Source: an uncultured Bacteroidales bacterium (GTDB lineage: Bacteria; Bacteroidota; Bacteroidia; Bacteroidales; Bacteroidaceae). From it: DNA of 39,312 nucleotides. The position numbers and the translations under genes were made by a program. Below, piece after piece: positions 22,020 to 31,089 of this stretch. The notes beneath the pieces were generated by a model that was not told the origin of the DNA, did not search any database, and saw only the letters and a list, made by a program, of their open reading frames with translations. The DNA lies in NCBI GenBank assembly GCA_902788275.1, contig CADAJV010000013.1:1-39312 (forward strand), written 5' to 3'. Within the stretch, counting starts at the first letter, position 1. Each line of letters opens with the position of its first letter.

Positions 22020-22367
22020 CTATAGGGTGCTGTCGTTGTCGAGGGAATAGACGGCCACATTGTCGTCCGACTCCTGGAACCTAACCTTGTAGCAGTTGGG
22101 CACGGCCTCGCAGATCCAGCGTGCAAGGTTCTCGGAGGTAGGATTGAAGGGCACCAGGTCATTGACATACTTATGGTCCAGCAGGCGCTTAACAATTCGC
22201 TTGAGGTCGGTGTAATCAATAACCATGCCACTCTCATTGAGCTCGGCAGTACGGCAGTAAACGGTTATTCTGGCATTGTGGCCATGAAGATTGGTACATT
22301 TGCTCTCATAGTTGAGGTTGAGCTTGTGGGCAAATGCCACCTCTATTGTTTTGCTTACGTAGTACAT
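22020..22367 (-). CDS. queD: 6-carboxy-5,6,7,8-tetrahydropterin synthase
   Basis: This enzyme converts 7,8-dihydroneopterin triphosphate to 6-carboxy-tetrahydropterin, the substrate of QueE encoded next to it. The product is 115 aa. The zinc histidines are in FAHKL and HGHN, and the catalytic cysteine precedes them in CTNLHGH. PTSENLARWI and KVRFQES are family signatures. The leader holds CCTAACTCCTAATTCC-type words like those before trkA. Confidence 0.95.
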   Translation of the reverse strand: MYYVSKTIEVAFAHKLNLNYESKCTNLHGHNARITVYCRTAELNESGMVIDYTDLKRIVKRLLDHKYVNDLVPFNPTSENLARWICEAVPNCYKVRFQESDDNVAVYSLDNDSTL

Positions 22368-22418
22368 TCTGGGAATTAGGAGTTAGGGGTTAGGAAAACT
22401 GCACTGTAAGTGTTGGTA

Positions 22419-24434
22419 TTATTGGTTTTCTACAGTTGGCTTAATGATGTCATTCTGCTCGTTGAGCCAGAGGATGAAAGGCATCAGATATTTGTGGCTT
22501 GGTTCCACGGGATGCCATTCTGAAGGGGGATTCTCTCCCATGCCCTCAAGGGCGTCAACCTGATAGTCCTTATTCTCTTTATAGTTGGTAATGGCTTCCT
22601 TTATTTTATGTATGTATAAGTCACGGTCAGCTGAGGAGGACATTTTTGGCAATTGCATCAGCAGTTGTGCAGTCTCTGCCATGCTACTAAGCTTGATAAG
22701 CCAAGGGCGCAGTTCTTGCAGCAGCAAAGAATCAGACTTTGAGGCTGGAGGCATCTTGAGCATACGGTCGGCAGCAGACTTGATTGCCTGTAGGGTGTCA
22801 CGCAGAGCAAAGCCGTCGTCACGGTACTCTGCAAGGGCTGTCTTGTAATGCTCAATCATGCTGCCGAGGTGGTCGGGGTCATCATGGCGCAGGTACAGGG
22901 AGAGGTATTTATAAAGCATAGCATTATCCTTGCCAACAATGTGCGTAAAGGCATCTTCCCAGTTGCGCCGGGTATTAAAGGCGTGACTGTTCCAGGCATA
23001 GTCGGCCACTCCAAAGAGGCATATCTTGGCCACCTCACCCTGCTGCATAGGGTTGCTGACCATACCCAAGCACTGCGGAATCTCTGTTTCGGGAGTGGGA
23101 AGCCCCATCTCGTGGAGGGTGGTGTGCATATCGGCAGTATAGACACGGCCGTCCTTGTTATCATTGCAGGGGTAGTTCCACCAAAGAGCCACGGGACGCT
23201 TCATCAGCTGCTTCATCTTTACGAAGTCGGCATTCTGCAGCGAGCTCCACACTCCGCTGCCTGTGGTATAGACAACGATGTTGGCCTTGGTCTGGCTGAT
23301 GGCATCGAAATAGGTCTGCAACTGCTGCTCATTGGCGAAGTTGATGGCATAGATATGAGGCACATAGTGGATTGGCAGCACCGTGTCGGAGCTGTTGACA
23401 TAGTTCCTGTTGTACTTCTGCTCCATGTATAACTGCAGGTTGTTGAGGAAATCACGATAGTTGTTGACATCATCAAAGTCCCAACCGGCATCGTCCAGGA
23501 AAACGGCAAACTGCCTTACTCCGAGGGAGTGCATCTTGCTGAACTTGGCCGCCACGTCGGCAACAGCACTGGCGGTAGATTCAGCAGTGTGAAAATCAAC
23601 GGCCTTACCGCTGTTGGGATGGATGGCCCAGATAAAGTTGACCTTTGTTTCTAGCGACAGACGTGACAGGTCAATAATCATCTGCTGCGATAGCCAGCCG
23701 TTTTTCTGCTGGAGGGGAGTAATGGCCTCCGGGTAAGCATCGCGCCAATAACCAGAGTGGTAGGGGTCACTCTTGGCACCATAGAGGTAGGTGTTCATCT
23801 TATAGCGTTTGAAGAACTGCATGAGGTCCTTCTTAACGTCAAACGAATAAGGGTAGCCGTAATATCCTTCCACAATACCGCGATACTGCATGTCGGCATA
23901 GTCGCTCACGGTGACCGTCTGCATCATCTTGCCATCGGCGGCAACCCCGGCAGACTGCTCAAGCATCTGCTCCAGGGTGGCAAGGGCATAGAACACAGCA
24001 TTGGTATGCTCGCCCAGAATAATAATATCGGCCTGCCCCTTAGCAGAGCGGCTGATGCTAAGCACATGACGGTCAAACTTGTCCTGAACAGCAAATACAT
24101 CCCTGGCCACAACACTCTTGACAGCCCTCTTGTCAGCAGCGCCCTTGGAGCCGTTGATGCCGAGCCACAGGTTGCTGCATCCTACCTTAGGCTTCCTGGC
24201 CAATGTCATGGCAATGCCGTTTTGCTGAGTCAGCACCTCCTTTAGGCGTGCAATGGTATAGGCATCTATACCCTTCTCTGCCACCACGTTGACACTGGCA
24301 GTAAGCAGAGCCTTGTCCCTACCTGCAGCCATTCTTTGAGGCGTTGGATAGATGGTGTAGTCGGCATGCCCCCATAAGGAACACAATATGGCAAGCACTG
24401 CGAGCAGCAACCTGCGGAACAGACAGATCATCAT
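22419..24434 (-). CDS. GH84 beta-N-acetylglucosaminidase (O-GlcNAcase-like)
   Basis: A 671-aa secreted enzyme with signal peptide 1-24. An N-terminal GH20b-like domain (about 25-180) is followed by the GH84 barrel beginning YRGIVEGYYGYPYS, with KMNTYLYGAKSDPYH downstream. The catalytic Asp pair of the substrate-assisted mechanism is FLDDAGW (314-315). The C-terminal helical part extends to the end. It is close to the length of characterised Bacteroides GH84 enzymes without extra binding modules. It would remove GlcNAc from host glycoproteins or glycosaminoglycans. It is divergent from the GH43 gene, so the two hydrolase groups share one intergenic region. Confidence 0.92.
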   Translation of the reverse strand: MMICLFRRLLLAVLAILCSLWGHADYTIYPTPQRMAAGRDKALLTASVNVVAEKGIDAYTIARLKEVLTQQNGIAMTLARKPKVGCSNLWLGINGSKGAADKRAVKSVVARDVFAVQDKFDRHVLSISRSAKGQADIIILGEHTNAVFYALATLEQMLEQSAGVAADGKMMQTVTVSDYADMQYRGIVEGYYGYPYSFDVKKDLMQFFKRYKMNTYLYGAKSDPYHSGYWRDAYPEAITPLQQKNGWLSQQMIIDLSRLSLETKVNFIWAIHPNSGKAVDFHTAESTASAVADVAAKFSKMHSLGVRQFAVFLDDAGWDFDDVNNYRDFLNNLQLYMEQKYNRNYVNSSDTVLPIHYVPHIYAINFANEQQLQTYFDAISQTKANIVVYTTGSGVWSSLQNADFVKMKQLMKRPVALWWNYPCNDNKDGRVYTADMHTTLHEMGLPTPETEIPQCLGMVSNPMQQGEVAKICLFGVADYAWNSHAFNTRRNWEDAFTHIVGKDNAMLYKYLSLYLRHDDPDHLGSMIEHYKTALAEYRDDGFALRDTLQAIKSAADRMLKMPPASKSDSLLLQELRPWLIKLSSMAETAQLLMQLPKMSSSADRDLYIHKIKEAITNYKENKDYQVDALEGMGENPPSEWHPVEPSHKYLMPFILWLNEQNDIIKPTVENQ

Positions 24435-24530
24435 AGCATTTGTTTTATTTCGTCAACAGATATTTTCTCGTTATTTCACTGCGCGAAATTAACAAGTTCC
24501 GCGCATATTTCATCATTTACGGGCGAATAT

Positions 24531-24561
24531 TTTGTTGTCTGCCATTTTTTTTGCAACTTTG
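24531..24561 (+). promoter_or_regulatory. Promoter of the GH43-GH25-GH77 gene run
   Basis: TTTG (24531-24534), 19 nt, CAACTTTG (24554-24561), one mismatch to TAnnTTTG. Transcription would start near 24568, about 12 nt before the ATG at 24580, so the leader is very short. Confidence 0.6.
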
Positions 24562-24579
24562 CACACAAAAGACAAAGAC

Positions 24580-25566
24580 ATGAATAAACTGACAACGACC
24601 ATAGCAATAGGCCTTGCACTACTGATGACAGGCGTCAACACAACCCAGGCAAGGAAAGACAAACACGTAGGCAACCCCGTGTTCAGCGGATGGTATGCCG
24701 ACCCCGAGGGAGCAGTCTTTGGCAAGGAGTACTGGATATACCCCACCTACTCGGTAGCCTTCCACCTGCAGCTGCACATGGACGCCTTCTCCTCCAGAGA
24801 CCTCTCAAACTGGCAGAAGCACGAGCGCATACTCTCCACCGACGGCGTAAGCTGGCTCAAGGGGGCGCTGTGGGCTCCGTCTATAGTGGAAAAGGGAGGT
24901 AAGTATTACCTCTTCTTCGGTGGCAACAACATCCAGAACAACGACCAATTAGGCGGAATCGGCGTAGCCGTGGCCGACACACCAGCCGGTCCCTTCAAGG
25001 ATGCCATAGGCCGTCCGCTGATTGACAAGATTGTCAACCATGCGCAGCCCATCGACCAGCACGTATTCCTCGACGATGACGGCCAATATTATATGTACTA
25101 CGGCGGCTGGGGCCATTGCAACGTCGTCAAGCTCAACAGCGACCTTACGTCACTCAGTCAGTTTCCTGACGGCGAGACCTTCAAGGAAATTACCCCCGAG
25201 GGCTACGTAGAGGGTCCCTTCATGCTTAAGCGCAAGGGCAAATACTACTTCATGTGGAGCGAGGGAGCCTTCACCGGTCCCGACTACCGCGTGGCATACG
25301 CCATCAGCGACAGCCCACTGGGCCCCTTCAAGAGAGAGAGCGTCATCTTGCAGCAAGACCCCAACATTGGTACAGGCGCCGGCCACCACTCAGTCATCAA
25401 GGGCAAAGGCAAGGACGAATACTACATCATCTATCACCGCCACCCGCTCAACAGCAAGGACGGCAACAACCGAGAGACATGCATTGACAAGCTGCAGTTT
25501 GGCTCCGACGGCAAGATACTGCCCGTCAAGATGACCAAGACAGGAGTCAAGCGCAGAAAACTTTAA
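24580..25566 (+). CDS. Secreted GH43-type glycoside hydrolase
   Basis: The product is 328 aa from the ATG at 24580, where a signal peptide (about 1-24) begins; the longer frame would start inside the promoter. It is a five-bladed beta-propeller with the three GH43 acids readable: D41 in GWYADPEG, D159 in PIDQHVFLDDDG and E211 in GYVEGPFMLKRKGKYY. It probably acts on arabinose- or xylose-containing side chains, though related enzymes also hydrolyse galactosides. There is no attached binding module. GH25 starts 19 bp after it. Confidence 0.9.
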   Translation: MNKLTTTIAIGLALLMTGVNTTQARKDKHVGNPVFSGWYADPEGAVFGKEYWIYPTYSVAFHLQLHMDAFSSRDLSNWQKHERILSTDGVSWLKGALWAPSIVEKGGKYYLFFGGNNIQNNDQLGGIGVAVADTPAGPFKDAIGRPLIDKIVNHAQPIDQHVFLDDDGQYYMYYGGWGHCNVVKLNSDLTSLSQFPDGETFKEITPEGYVEGPFMLKRKGKYYFMWSEGAFTGPDYRVAYAISDSPLGPFKRESVILQQDPNIGTGAGHHSVIKGKGKDEYYIIYHRHPLNSKDGNNRETCIDKLQFGSDGKILPVKMTKTGVKRRKL

Positions 25567-25584
25567 TGCACAGTCAGACAAAAG

Positions 25585-26400
25585 ATGTATCGTCTCAGAT
25601 TATCCATATTAGCACTGACCACAATCCTCCTGCAGTTGCCCATAGCCTCCACCCAGGCAGCAACAGCAGCCAGGAAGGACAAGCACAAAGTTGTGATAAA
25701 GGAGCCCCTTACCCCAGACCCCTACATAGAGAAACGTCTGGACACCCCCCTCAAGGAGTCACCACTAGTCAGCAGCAGCATGCGAGGGCCAGTCAACACC
25801 CTGCCCGACGGCATTGACGTGTCGCACTACCAGGGCACCATCAACTGGGCAGCCGTGGCAGCCACCGGCAAAGTAGGCTATGCCTATATCAAAGCCTCGG
25901 AGAGCGTGTCATTCGTTGACGACTACTACCAATACAACATGGCAGAAGCCCGCAAGCACGGCATCAACGTAGGCAGCTATCATTTCTACCGTGCCCACGT
26001 TGACCAGGACGCACAGTTCCGCCACATGGTGTCAATCATCGACCCCGCCAAGCAGGACCTCGTGCCCGTCATCGACGTAGAGAGCGCCAACGGAGTATCA
26101 GTGGAAACCTTTGCCAGCCGGCTGCGCCGATTCCTCAAGCGAGTAGAGGAATACTACGGCCGTCCGCCCATACTCTACACCTACGTCAATTTCTACAACA
26201 AATACCTCGCATATCGGGGATTTGAGCACTACCCCCTCTTCATAGCATTCTATCAGGACAGCAAGCCCAGCGTAAGCGACGGCAACAGATACATCATGTG
26301 GCAATACACCAGCAAAGGCCGCATCAACGGAGTCAATGGCAATGTTGACCGCTCAAAGTTTATGAACGGCCACACCATCTACGACATCATATACCCATAA
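25585..26400 (+). CDS. Secreted GH25 lysozyme (muramidase)
   Basis: The product is 271 aa: signal peptide 1-25, a basic linker, and a GH25 domain from about 75. The signatures are GIDVSHYQGTINW (D78), YAYIKASE, GSYHFYR and PVIDVES (D164 and E166, the catalytic pair), ending with MWQYTSKGRINGVNGNVDRSKF. It would cut beta-1,4 links between MurNAc and GlcNAc, either in the cell's own wall or in competitors. It sits between a GH43 and a GH77 gene, all on one strand with gaps of 19 and 35 bp, so a common transcript is likely. Confidence 0.93.
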   Translation: MYRLRLSILALTTILLQLPIASTQAATAARKDKHKVVIKEPLTPDPYIEKRLDTPLKESPLVSSSMRGPVNTLPDGIDVSHYQGTINWAAVAATGKVGYAYIKASESVSFVDDYYQYNMAEARKHGINVGSYHFYRAHVDQDAQFRHMVSIIDPAKQDLVPVIDVESANGVSVETFASRLRRFLKRVEEYYGRPPILYTYVNFYNKYLAYRGFEHYPLFIAFYQDSKPSVSDGNRYIMWQYTSKGRINGVNGNVDRSKFMNGHTIYDIIYP

Positions 26401-26435
26401 GACAATACACACAACAAACAAGAATACACACAAAT

Positions 26436-29147
26436 ATGGCAGAAGTAACCCAGATTGACATTGAGGTGGAATACATCACCCATAGCAAAGACCAAGCCGT
26501 TTACCTCACCCTGTCCTCCAACAAGCGACTGCGTGCAGGGCTTAATGAGCCCATCAAGATGAGAAGCGACGATGGCAAGCACTGGCATCAAACAATAGAG
26601 CTGCCCTCACGCAAAGTCGATGAGATAGACTACCAATTCACCGTACGCACCCGTCAGAACCTTATAGACGAAGAAAAAGGCCACGGCCAGTTTGCCCACC
26701 ACCTGCTCTTCCAAAACACACCCCACATCAGCGTCAAGGCACTATGGCACAGCGACATGGGCAAAAACTACCTCTACTCGTCAGCCTACTCCGACGTAGT
26801 GTACCCGTTCGTAAAAGACCAGAAAGTCAGCCAGACCATCAACAGCTCCGACCTCGTAGTAGCCTTCACCGACTACGTGCCGCCAGCAGGACATCAGATA
26901 TACCTCTGCGGCAGCAACCAGGCCACAGGCAACTGGCAGCCACTCAAAGGCATACCTGGCCTCAAGGTGCACAACGCCTCATGGGCCTTCCCCCTCAACA
27001 GAACCGACATACCCGCCGAGGGACTCAACTATAAATTCGTACTCATCAGCCCCGAGAGCAGCACCCCCCTATGGGAAAGCGGCCACGACCGCTACCTGCC
27101 GCCACAGCACCCCGACAGCGGCAAAGTCATAATCGACACCCACACCCCCCTGCTGCCACACGACGACCTCAAGATAGCAGGCGTAGTAGTGCCACTCTTC
27201 TCCCTGCGCTCAGAGGAAGGCTGGGGCATCGGAGACTTCGGCGACCTGCAACGGCTCGTAGACTGGGCAGCCGATTCCGGCCTGAGCATAATACAGCTCC
27301 TGCCCGTCAACGACACCACACGCGAAGGCAACTGGCACGACTCCTATCCCTACAACCCCATCTCAGCCTTTGCCCTCCACCCCCTGTACCTTGACTTCAA
27401 CTCCCTGCCGCCCCTCAAGAGCAAGACAAAACTCAAGCTCTACCTGCAGCGCCGAGCCGCCGTCAACAGCCAACCACTGCTGGACTACGACGAGGTGTTC
27501 GACCTCAAGGAAAGCTACCTCCACGACTATTTCCTCGAGAACAAGCAAGACATTCTGCGCTCAACCAAATACAAAATTTTCAAGCGCGACAATGCCGACT
27601 GGCTGATGCCCTACAGTTTCTTCCGCTACCTGCTGAAGATTAACGGAACAGCCAACTTCCGACGCTGGCCACAGTTCCGCGAATACGACCAGGTGGCACT
27701 ACAGAGATGGGCCATCGCCAGCAACATCCTTGACGACATCGAATTCTATAGCGTCGTGCAATTCCTGCTCGACAAGCAGTTCGCGCAAATCCACGAATAT
27801 GCCACCCAACGCGGCGTCATACTCAAGGGCGACATACCCATCGGAGTGGCGAGAGACAGTGCCACCGCATGGCTGCAGCCCCAGTACCTCAACTTCGACT
27901 CACAGGCCGGTGCTCCGCCCGACCAGTTCTCCGCAAACGGCCAGAACTGGGGATTCCCCACCTATAACTGGCCCGCAATACTCGACGACGATGGCACATG
28001 GTGGCACAGGCGGCTCAACCACATGGCACAATACTTCGACGCCTACCGCATAGACCACGTACTCGGATTTTTCCGCATCTGGGAGATACCACTGCAGCAC
28101 ATCTACGGCACACTCGGTCACTTCAACCCCGGCCTGCCGCTCACACGCTCCGAGCTACTGCTCATGGGATTCACCGCCGACCCCGAGACCTATACACGAC
28201 CGCGATTCACCGAAGGCGAGATGCAGCGACACTTCGGCGAACTGCTACCAGTAGCCAAAGAATACTTCTTCCAGTTTGGACAAGACGGCAAGTGGACCAT
28301 CACCGACAAATACGTCAACTCACAGCGAACCATCGACAAGGCACTACGCGAGATGGGATTCTCCGGACAACAGAGAGAACTCTTCCTCTCCGCCTACAAC
28401 AACATCCTCTTCATAGCACACCCAGGCACAACACAGATGTACCACATAAACATATGGGGAAAGAACACACGAGCATACCGACACCTCAGCGATACCGACA
28501 AGCAAGCCTACGACCGCATCTACCAGTACTTCTTCTATGAACGCCATGACCGCCACTGGACCGACGAAGCCTACCAACGGCTGCCAAAGCTCACATGCGC
28601 CACACCAATGCTTGCATGCGCCGAAGACCTAGGCATGATACCAACCTGCGTACACCCCGTACTGAAAGACCTCAACATACTCACACTCGAGATACAGACC
28701 ATGCCAAAGCGGGGCAACGGCCGATTCAGCGACCTACACGACAATCCCCTCTACTCAGTCGACACCATCTCCACCCACGACATGGCACCCCTGCGCCTAT
28801 GGTGGAAACAGAATCCCGAAGCAGCCGCCGACTACTGGCATAACATCCTGGGCAACACCACTCCACCGCCCGCCCTGCTCTCCCCCGACGACTGCAAGGC
28901 TGTCATCAGCCACCATCTGCAGTCAAACTCGCTGCTCACCATCATATCACTGCAAGACCTGCTCGGCATGAGCCAGACCATGCGCAGCGACCAGCTCGAA
29001 CAGGAGCAGATCAACCATCCCGAGATACCACGCCACTACTGGCGATGGCGTATGCAGCCCACCCTCGAGCAGCTTGCAGCCGACAAAGATTTCTCCAGGC
29101 AAATACGCAAGATGGTGAAAGACAGCAACAGGACTGTAAGCAAATAA
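26436..29147 (+). CDS. malQ: 4-alpha-glucanotransferase with two N-terminal starch-binding domains
   Basis: The product is 903 aa with no signal peptide, so cytoplasmic. Two CBM20-like domains occupy about 1-125 and 140-245 (QIYLCGSNQATGNWQP), followed by the GH77 catalytic domain from about 250. The active-site residues are D540 (AYRIDHVLGFFR, nucleophile), E730 (ACAEDLGMIP, acid/base) and D782 (STHDMAPLR, stabiliser). This layout matches the DPE2-like branch, which moves glucose between maltose and larger glucans. It serves glycogen or maltodextrin use. Its stop codon lies in a 26-nt tandem duplication. Confidence 0.93.
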   Translation: MAEVTQIDIEVEYITHSKDQAVYLTLSSNKRLRAGLNEPIKMRSDDGKHWHQTIELPSRKVDEIDYQFTVRTRQNLIDEEKGHGQFAHHLLFQNTPHISVKALWHSDMGKNYLYSSAYSDVVYPFVKDQKVSQTINSSDLVVAFTDYVPPAGHQIYLCGSNQATGNWQPLKGIPGLKVHNASWAFPLNRTDIPAEGLNYKFVLISPESSTPLWESGHDRYLPPQHPDSGKVIIDTHTPLLPHDDLKIAGVVVPLFSLRSEEGWGIGDFGDLQRLVDWAADSGLSIIQLLPVNDTTREGNWHDSYPYNPISAFALHPLYLDFNSLPPLKSKTKLKLYLQRRAAVNSQPLLDYDEVFDLKESYLHDYFLENKQDILRSTKYKIFKRDNADWLMPYSFFRYLLKINGTANFRRWPQFREYDQVALQRWAIASNILDDIEFYSVVQFLLDKQFAQIHEYATQRGVILKGDIPIGVARDSATAWLQPQYLNFDSQAGAPPDQFSANGQNWGFPTYNWPAILDDDGTWWHRRLNHMAQYFDAYRIDHVLGFFRIWEIPLQHIYGTLGHFNPGLPLTRSELLLMGFTADPETYTRPRFTEGEMQRHFGELLPVAKEYFFQFGQDGKWTITDKYVNSQRTIDKALREMGFSGQQRELFLSAYNNILFIAHPGTTQMYHINIWGKNTRAYRHLSDTDKQAYDRIYQYFFYERHDRHWTDEAYQRLPKLTCATPMLACAEDLGMIPTCVHPVLKDLNILTLEIQTMPKRGNGRFSDLHDNPLYSVDTISTHDMAPLRLWWKQNPEAAADYWHNILGNTTPPPALLSPDDCKAVISHHLQSNSLLTIISLQDLLGMSQTMRSDQLEQEQINHPEIPRHYWRWRMQPTLEQLAADKDFSRQIRKMVKDSNRTVSK

Positions 29148-29192
29148 ACTTAAAACCACACAAAAACAAATAAACTTTAAACCACACAAAAA
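29141..29192. repeat. 26-nt tandem duplication covering the malQ stop codon
   Basis: Units 29141-29166 and 29167-29192 differ at one base. The first contains the TAA stop of the glucanotransferase gene. Confidence 0.9.
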
Positions 29193-29195
29193 TAT

Positions 29196-29240
29196 ATCGC
29201 GCCAATACTCAACCCAGAGTCTGGACGCGATTATTTTTTT
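29196..29240 (+). terminator. Terminator of the GH43-GH25-GH77 run
   Basis: ATCGCG/CGCGAT, CCA/TGG and ACTC/GAGT stack into one interrupted stem (29196-29231), followed by a run of seven T. Confidence 0.8.
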
Positions 29241-29307
29241 AAACTAGGGAAAGACCGACTGAAATATCGTTATATTATTTTTTATCGCGCAGAGATAGTC
29301 AGTTTCG

Positions 29308-29391
29308 GCGCGATTAGATTTCGGCTCCGCGCAATTAGATTTTGGCTCCGCACGATTAGGTTTTGGCTCCGCACGATTAGGTTTTTTCTTT
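29308..29391. repeat. 21-nt tandem array between malQ and rsmE
   Basis: Units at 29308-29328, 29329-29349 and 29350-29370, plus a partial fourth from 29371. They have the form GC(G/A)C(G/A)ATTAG(A/G)TTT(C/T)GGCTCC. The array lies between the convergent ends of malQ and rsmE, just past a terminator. The minus-strand frame through it would code a repetitive Asn-Leu-Ile peptide, which I do not regard as real. Confidence 0.88.
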
Positions 29392-29444
29392 TCTCGGTGA
29401 AAATTTTTCCTGTCGCAGTGTATTCAAGGAAAGTTGTGCTGCTA

Positions 29445-30197
29445 CTAGTCTGCCTGTGCCAGCTGCATGAGGTGGACTGCAACAAGGGCTGCCGTCTCAG
29501 TGCGCAACCGTGAGTGGCCGAGTGACACCGGTGTGAATCCGCTGTGGAGAGCCTGTCGTACCTCATCGACAGAGAAATCACCTTCGGGACCGACGAGTAC
29601 GGTAAAGGTGGCAGCATTGGGGTCGGCTATCTTGTTGCGGAGAGCCTCAAGCAGCATAGGCTTTGTGCCGTCAGGCAGCAGCAGGTCGGCGTCATCATAG
29701 CAATGGGCAATGAATCTGAGCCCGCAGCGGGATGCCTTGACAAAGGTGTCGAACGGCTGCATTTCGTCTATCTGCGGCAAGTAGAACTTATGGCTCTGCT
29801 TCATAGCTGCCACGGCTATCTTAAGGAGGCGCTCGATTTTTATCAGACGCCGTTCGGAGTATAGGCAATCAAGGAAGCTTATCCTGTCAACACCTATCTC
29901 GGTGGCTTTCTCCACCAGCCACTCCATGCGGTCGATATTCTTGGTGGGGGCCACTGCCAGATGGACTCTACGGGGCCAGAGGGGCGGATGTTTCTCTACT
30001 TTAACTATTTTATAAAAGCACTCTCGGCGTGTTGCCTGGGTGATGATTGCCTCTATCAGGTGGCCACGCCCGTCTGTGATATTCAGGCTGTCTCCCTCTC
30101 CCAGACGTAGGACGCGTAGGACGTGGTTGGCTTCCTCATCGGGCAGCTGCTGAGTGGTCAGTGCATCAGGCGCATAGAAATATCGAAGCTCTTTCAT
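29445..30197 (-). CDS. rsmE: 16S rRNA (uracil-1498-N3)-methyltransferase
   Basis: The product is 250 aa, full length. An N-terminal PUA-like domain (MKELRYFYAPDA...EANHVLRVLRLGEGD) is followed by a SPOUT domain with the trefoil-knot motifs TVLVGPEGDFSVDEV and SLGHSRLRTETAA, the SAM-binding signature of RsmE. It methylates U1498 in the 30S decoding region. The leader right before the ATG carries TTGTAAAATCGTGAA, the same words as before the LolE-like gene. mtgA lies 55 bp upstream on the same strand. Confidence 0.96.
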   Translation of the reverse strand: MKELRYFYAPDALTTQQLPDEEANHVLRVLRLGEGDSLNITDGRGHLIEAIITQATRRECFYKIVKVEKHPPLWPRRVHLAVAPTKNIDRMEWLVEKATEIGVDRISFLDCLYSERRLIKIERLLKIAVAAMKQSHKFYLPQIDEMQPFDTFVKASRCGLRFIAHCYDDADLLLPDGTKPMLLEALRNKIADPNAATFTVLVGPEGDFSVDEVRQALHSGFTPVSLGHSRLRTETAALVAVHLMQLAQAD

Positions 30198-30252
30198 TTC
30201 ACGATTTTACAATTTTAGTAGTTAAGCCGTTAGTCTTTCTTCTTTCGAACTC

Positions 30253-30942
30253 CTAAAACTTGTGTTTCTTCTTCTGGTGTTCTATATAGGGCATCTGGCG
30301 GATTATCTGCCGTTGCCGTTTGCGCAGGTAGGGGGTGGGAGCACCGCTGTTAAAGCGCAGTGGGTTGGGCAGCGAGGCGGCTATCAGGGCGCTCTGTTTC
30401 TTAGTCAGGCGCGAGGCGGTGGTGCCAAAATGGTACTCTGCCACTGCCTGTGCTCCGTAGATGCCGTCACCCATCTCTATGGTGTTGAGATAGACTTCCA
30501 TTATGCGCTCCTTGCTCCACATCAGTTCTATGAGGAATGTAAAATAGGTCTCAAATCCTTTGCGTATCCACGAGGAGGTCGGCCAGAGGAATACGTTTTT
30601 GGCTGTTTGCTGGGATATGGTACTTCCTCCGCGTTTGCGCTTACCGTCAAGGTATTCCCGGGCTGCCTGCTTGATGGCTTTGGTGTCGAAGCCGTGGTGT
30701 TCCAGGAATAACTGATCTTCTGACGCCATGACGGCAGTGGACAGGTGGGGCGATATGCTGTCGAGGGGCACCCAGCTGTGGTGCAGGCGCATAGGCTGGT
30801 CACTGTGGTACTGCTGGGCGCAGCGTATGAGCATCAGGGGACTGACATATACCGGCACCCATTTATAGATTAGAGTGAAAAGGATGCTTGACCCGAAGAA
30901 CAGGATGAGTATCCAGAGGACTATTTTCTTTATTATTTTCAT
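30253..30942 (-). CDS. mtgA: Monofunctional peptidoglycan glycosyltransferase (GT51)
   Basis: The product is 229 aa from the ATG at 30942; the longer upstream frame runs through the promoter. One N-terminal transmembrane anchor ([21 protein letters not shown]) is followed by the GT51 domain: [15 protein letters not shown] (catalytic Glu in motif 1), [17 protein letters not shown] (motif 2), [20 protein letters not shown] (motif 3) and [10 protein letters not shown] (motif 4). It polymerises lipid II into glycan strands at the inner membrane. There is no transpeptidase domain. The promoter box is 14 nt upstream. Confidence 0.95.
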   Translation of the reverse strand: MKIIKKIVLWILILFFGSSILFTLIYKWVPVYVSPLMLIRCAQQYHSDQPMRLHHSWVPLDSISPHLSTAVMASEDQLFLEHHGFDTKAIKQAAREYLDGKRKRGGSTISQQTAKNVFLWPTSSWIRKGFETYFTFLIELMWSKERIMEVYLNTIEMGDGIYGAQAVAEYHFGTTASRLTKKQSALIAASLPNPLRFNSGAPTPYLRKRQRQIIRQMPYIEHQKKKHKF

Positions 30943-30955
30943 CGTGTTTTGAAAG

Positions 30956-30963
30956 CAAAGATA
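30956..30963 (-). promoter_or_regulatory. -7 box of mtgA
   Basis: The minus strand reads TATCTTTG. The start would be near 30949, giving a leader of under 10 nt and so a near-leaderless mRNA. No clear -33 element is seen. Confidence 0.5.
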
Positions 30964-31047
30964 GCATTTTTTTTGTTTAGTTGCGGGGCGTGGGTTCCTT
31001 TTAGTCGAAAATATGGCTGTTTGGCCGTCAATTTGCAACGTTTTTAG

Positions 31048-31055
31048 TATCTTTG
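31048..31055 (+). promoter_or_regulatory. -7 box of proS
   Basis: TATCTTTG followed by CATC. Predicted leader of about 28 nt to the ATG at 31090. The nearest upstream TTTG elements (31020, 31032) have non-standard spacing. Confidence 0.6.
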
Positions 31056-31089
31056 CATCTAAATTGTTTAAAATATCAAACTACATAGC

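Noticed and set aside
22848-23432. 194-aa plus-strand frame
   Set aside because: Entirely antisense to the well-supported GH84 gene; Leu/Val/Gly-rich shadow composition.
29282-29617. 111-aa minus-strand frame with repeated NLI(V/A)RS peptide
   Set aside because: It is the translation of the 21-nt tandem array, then runs out of frame inside rsmE.
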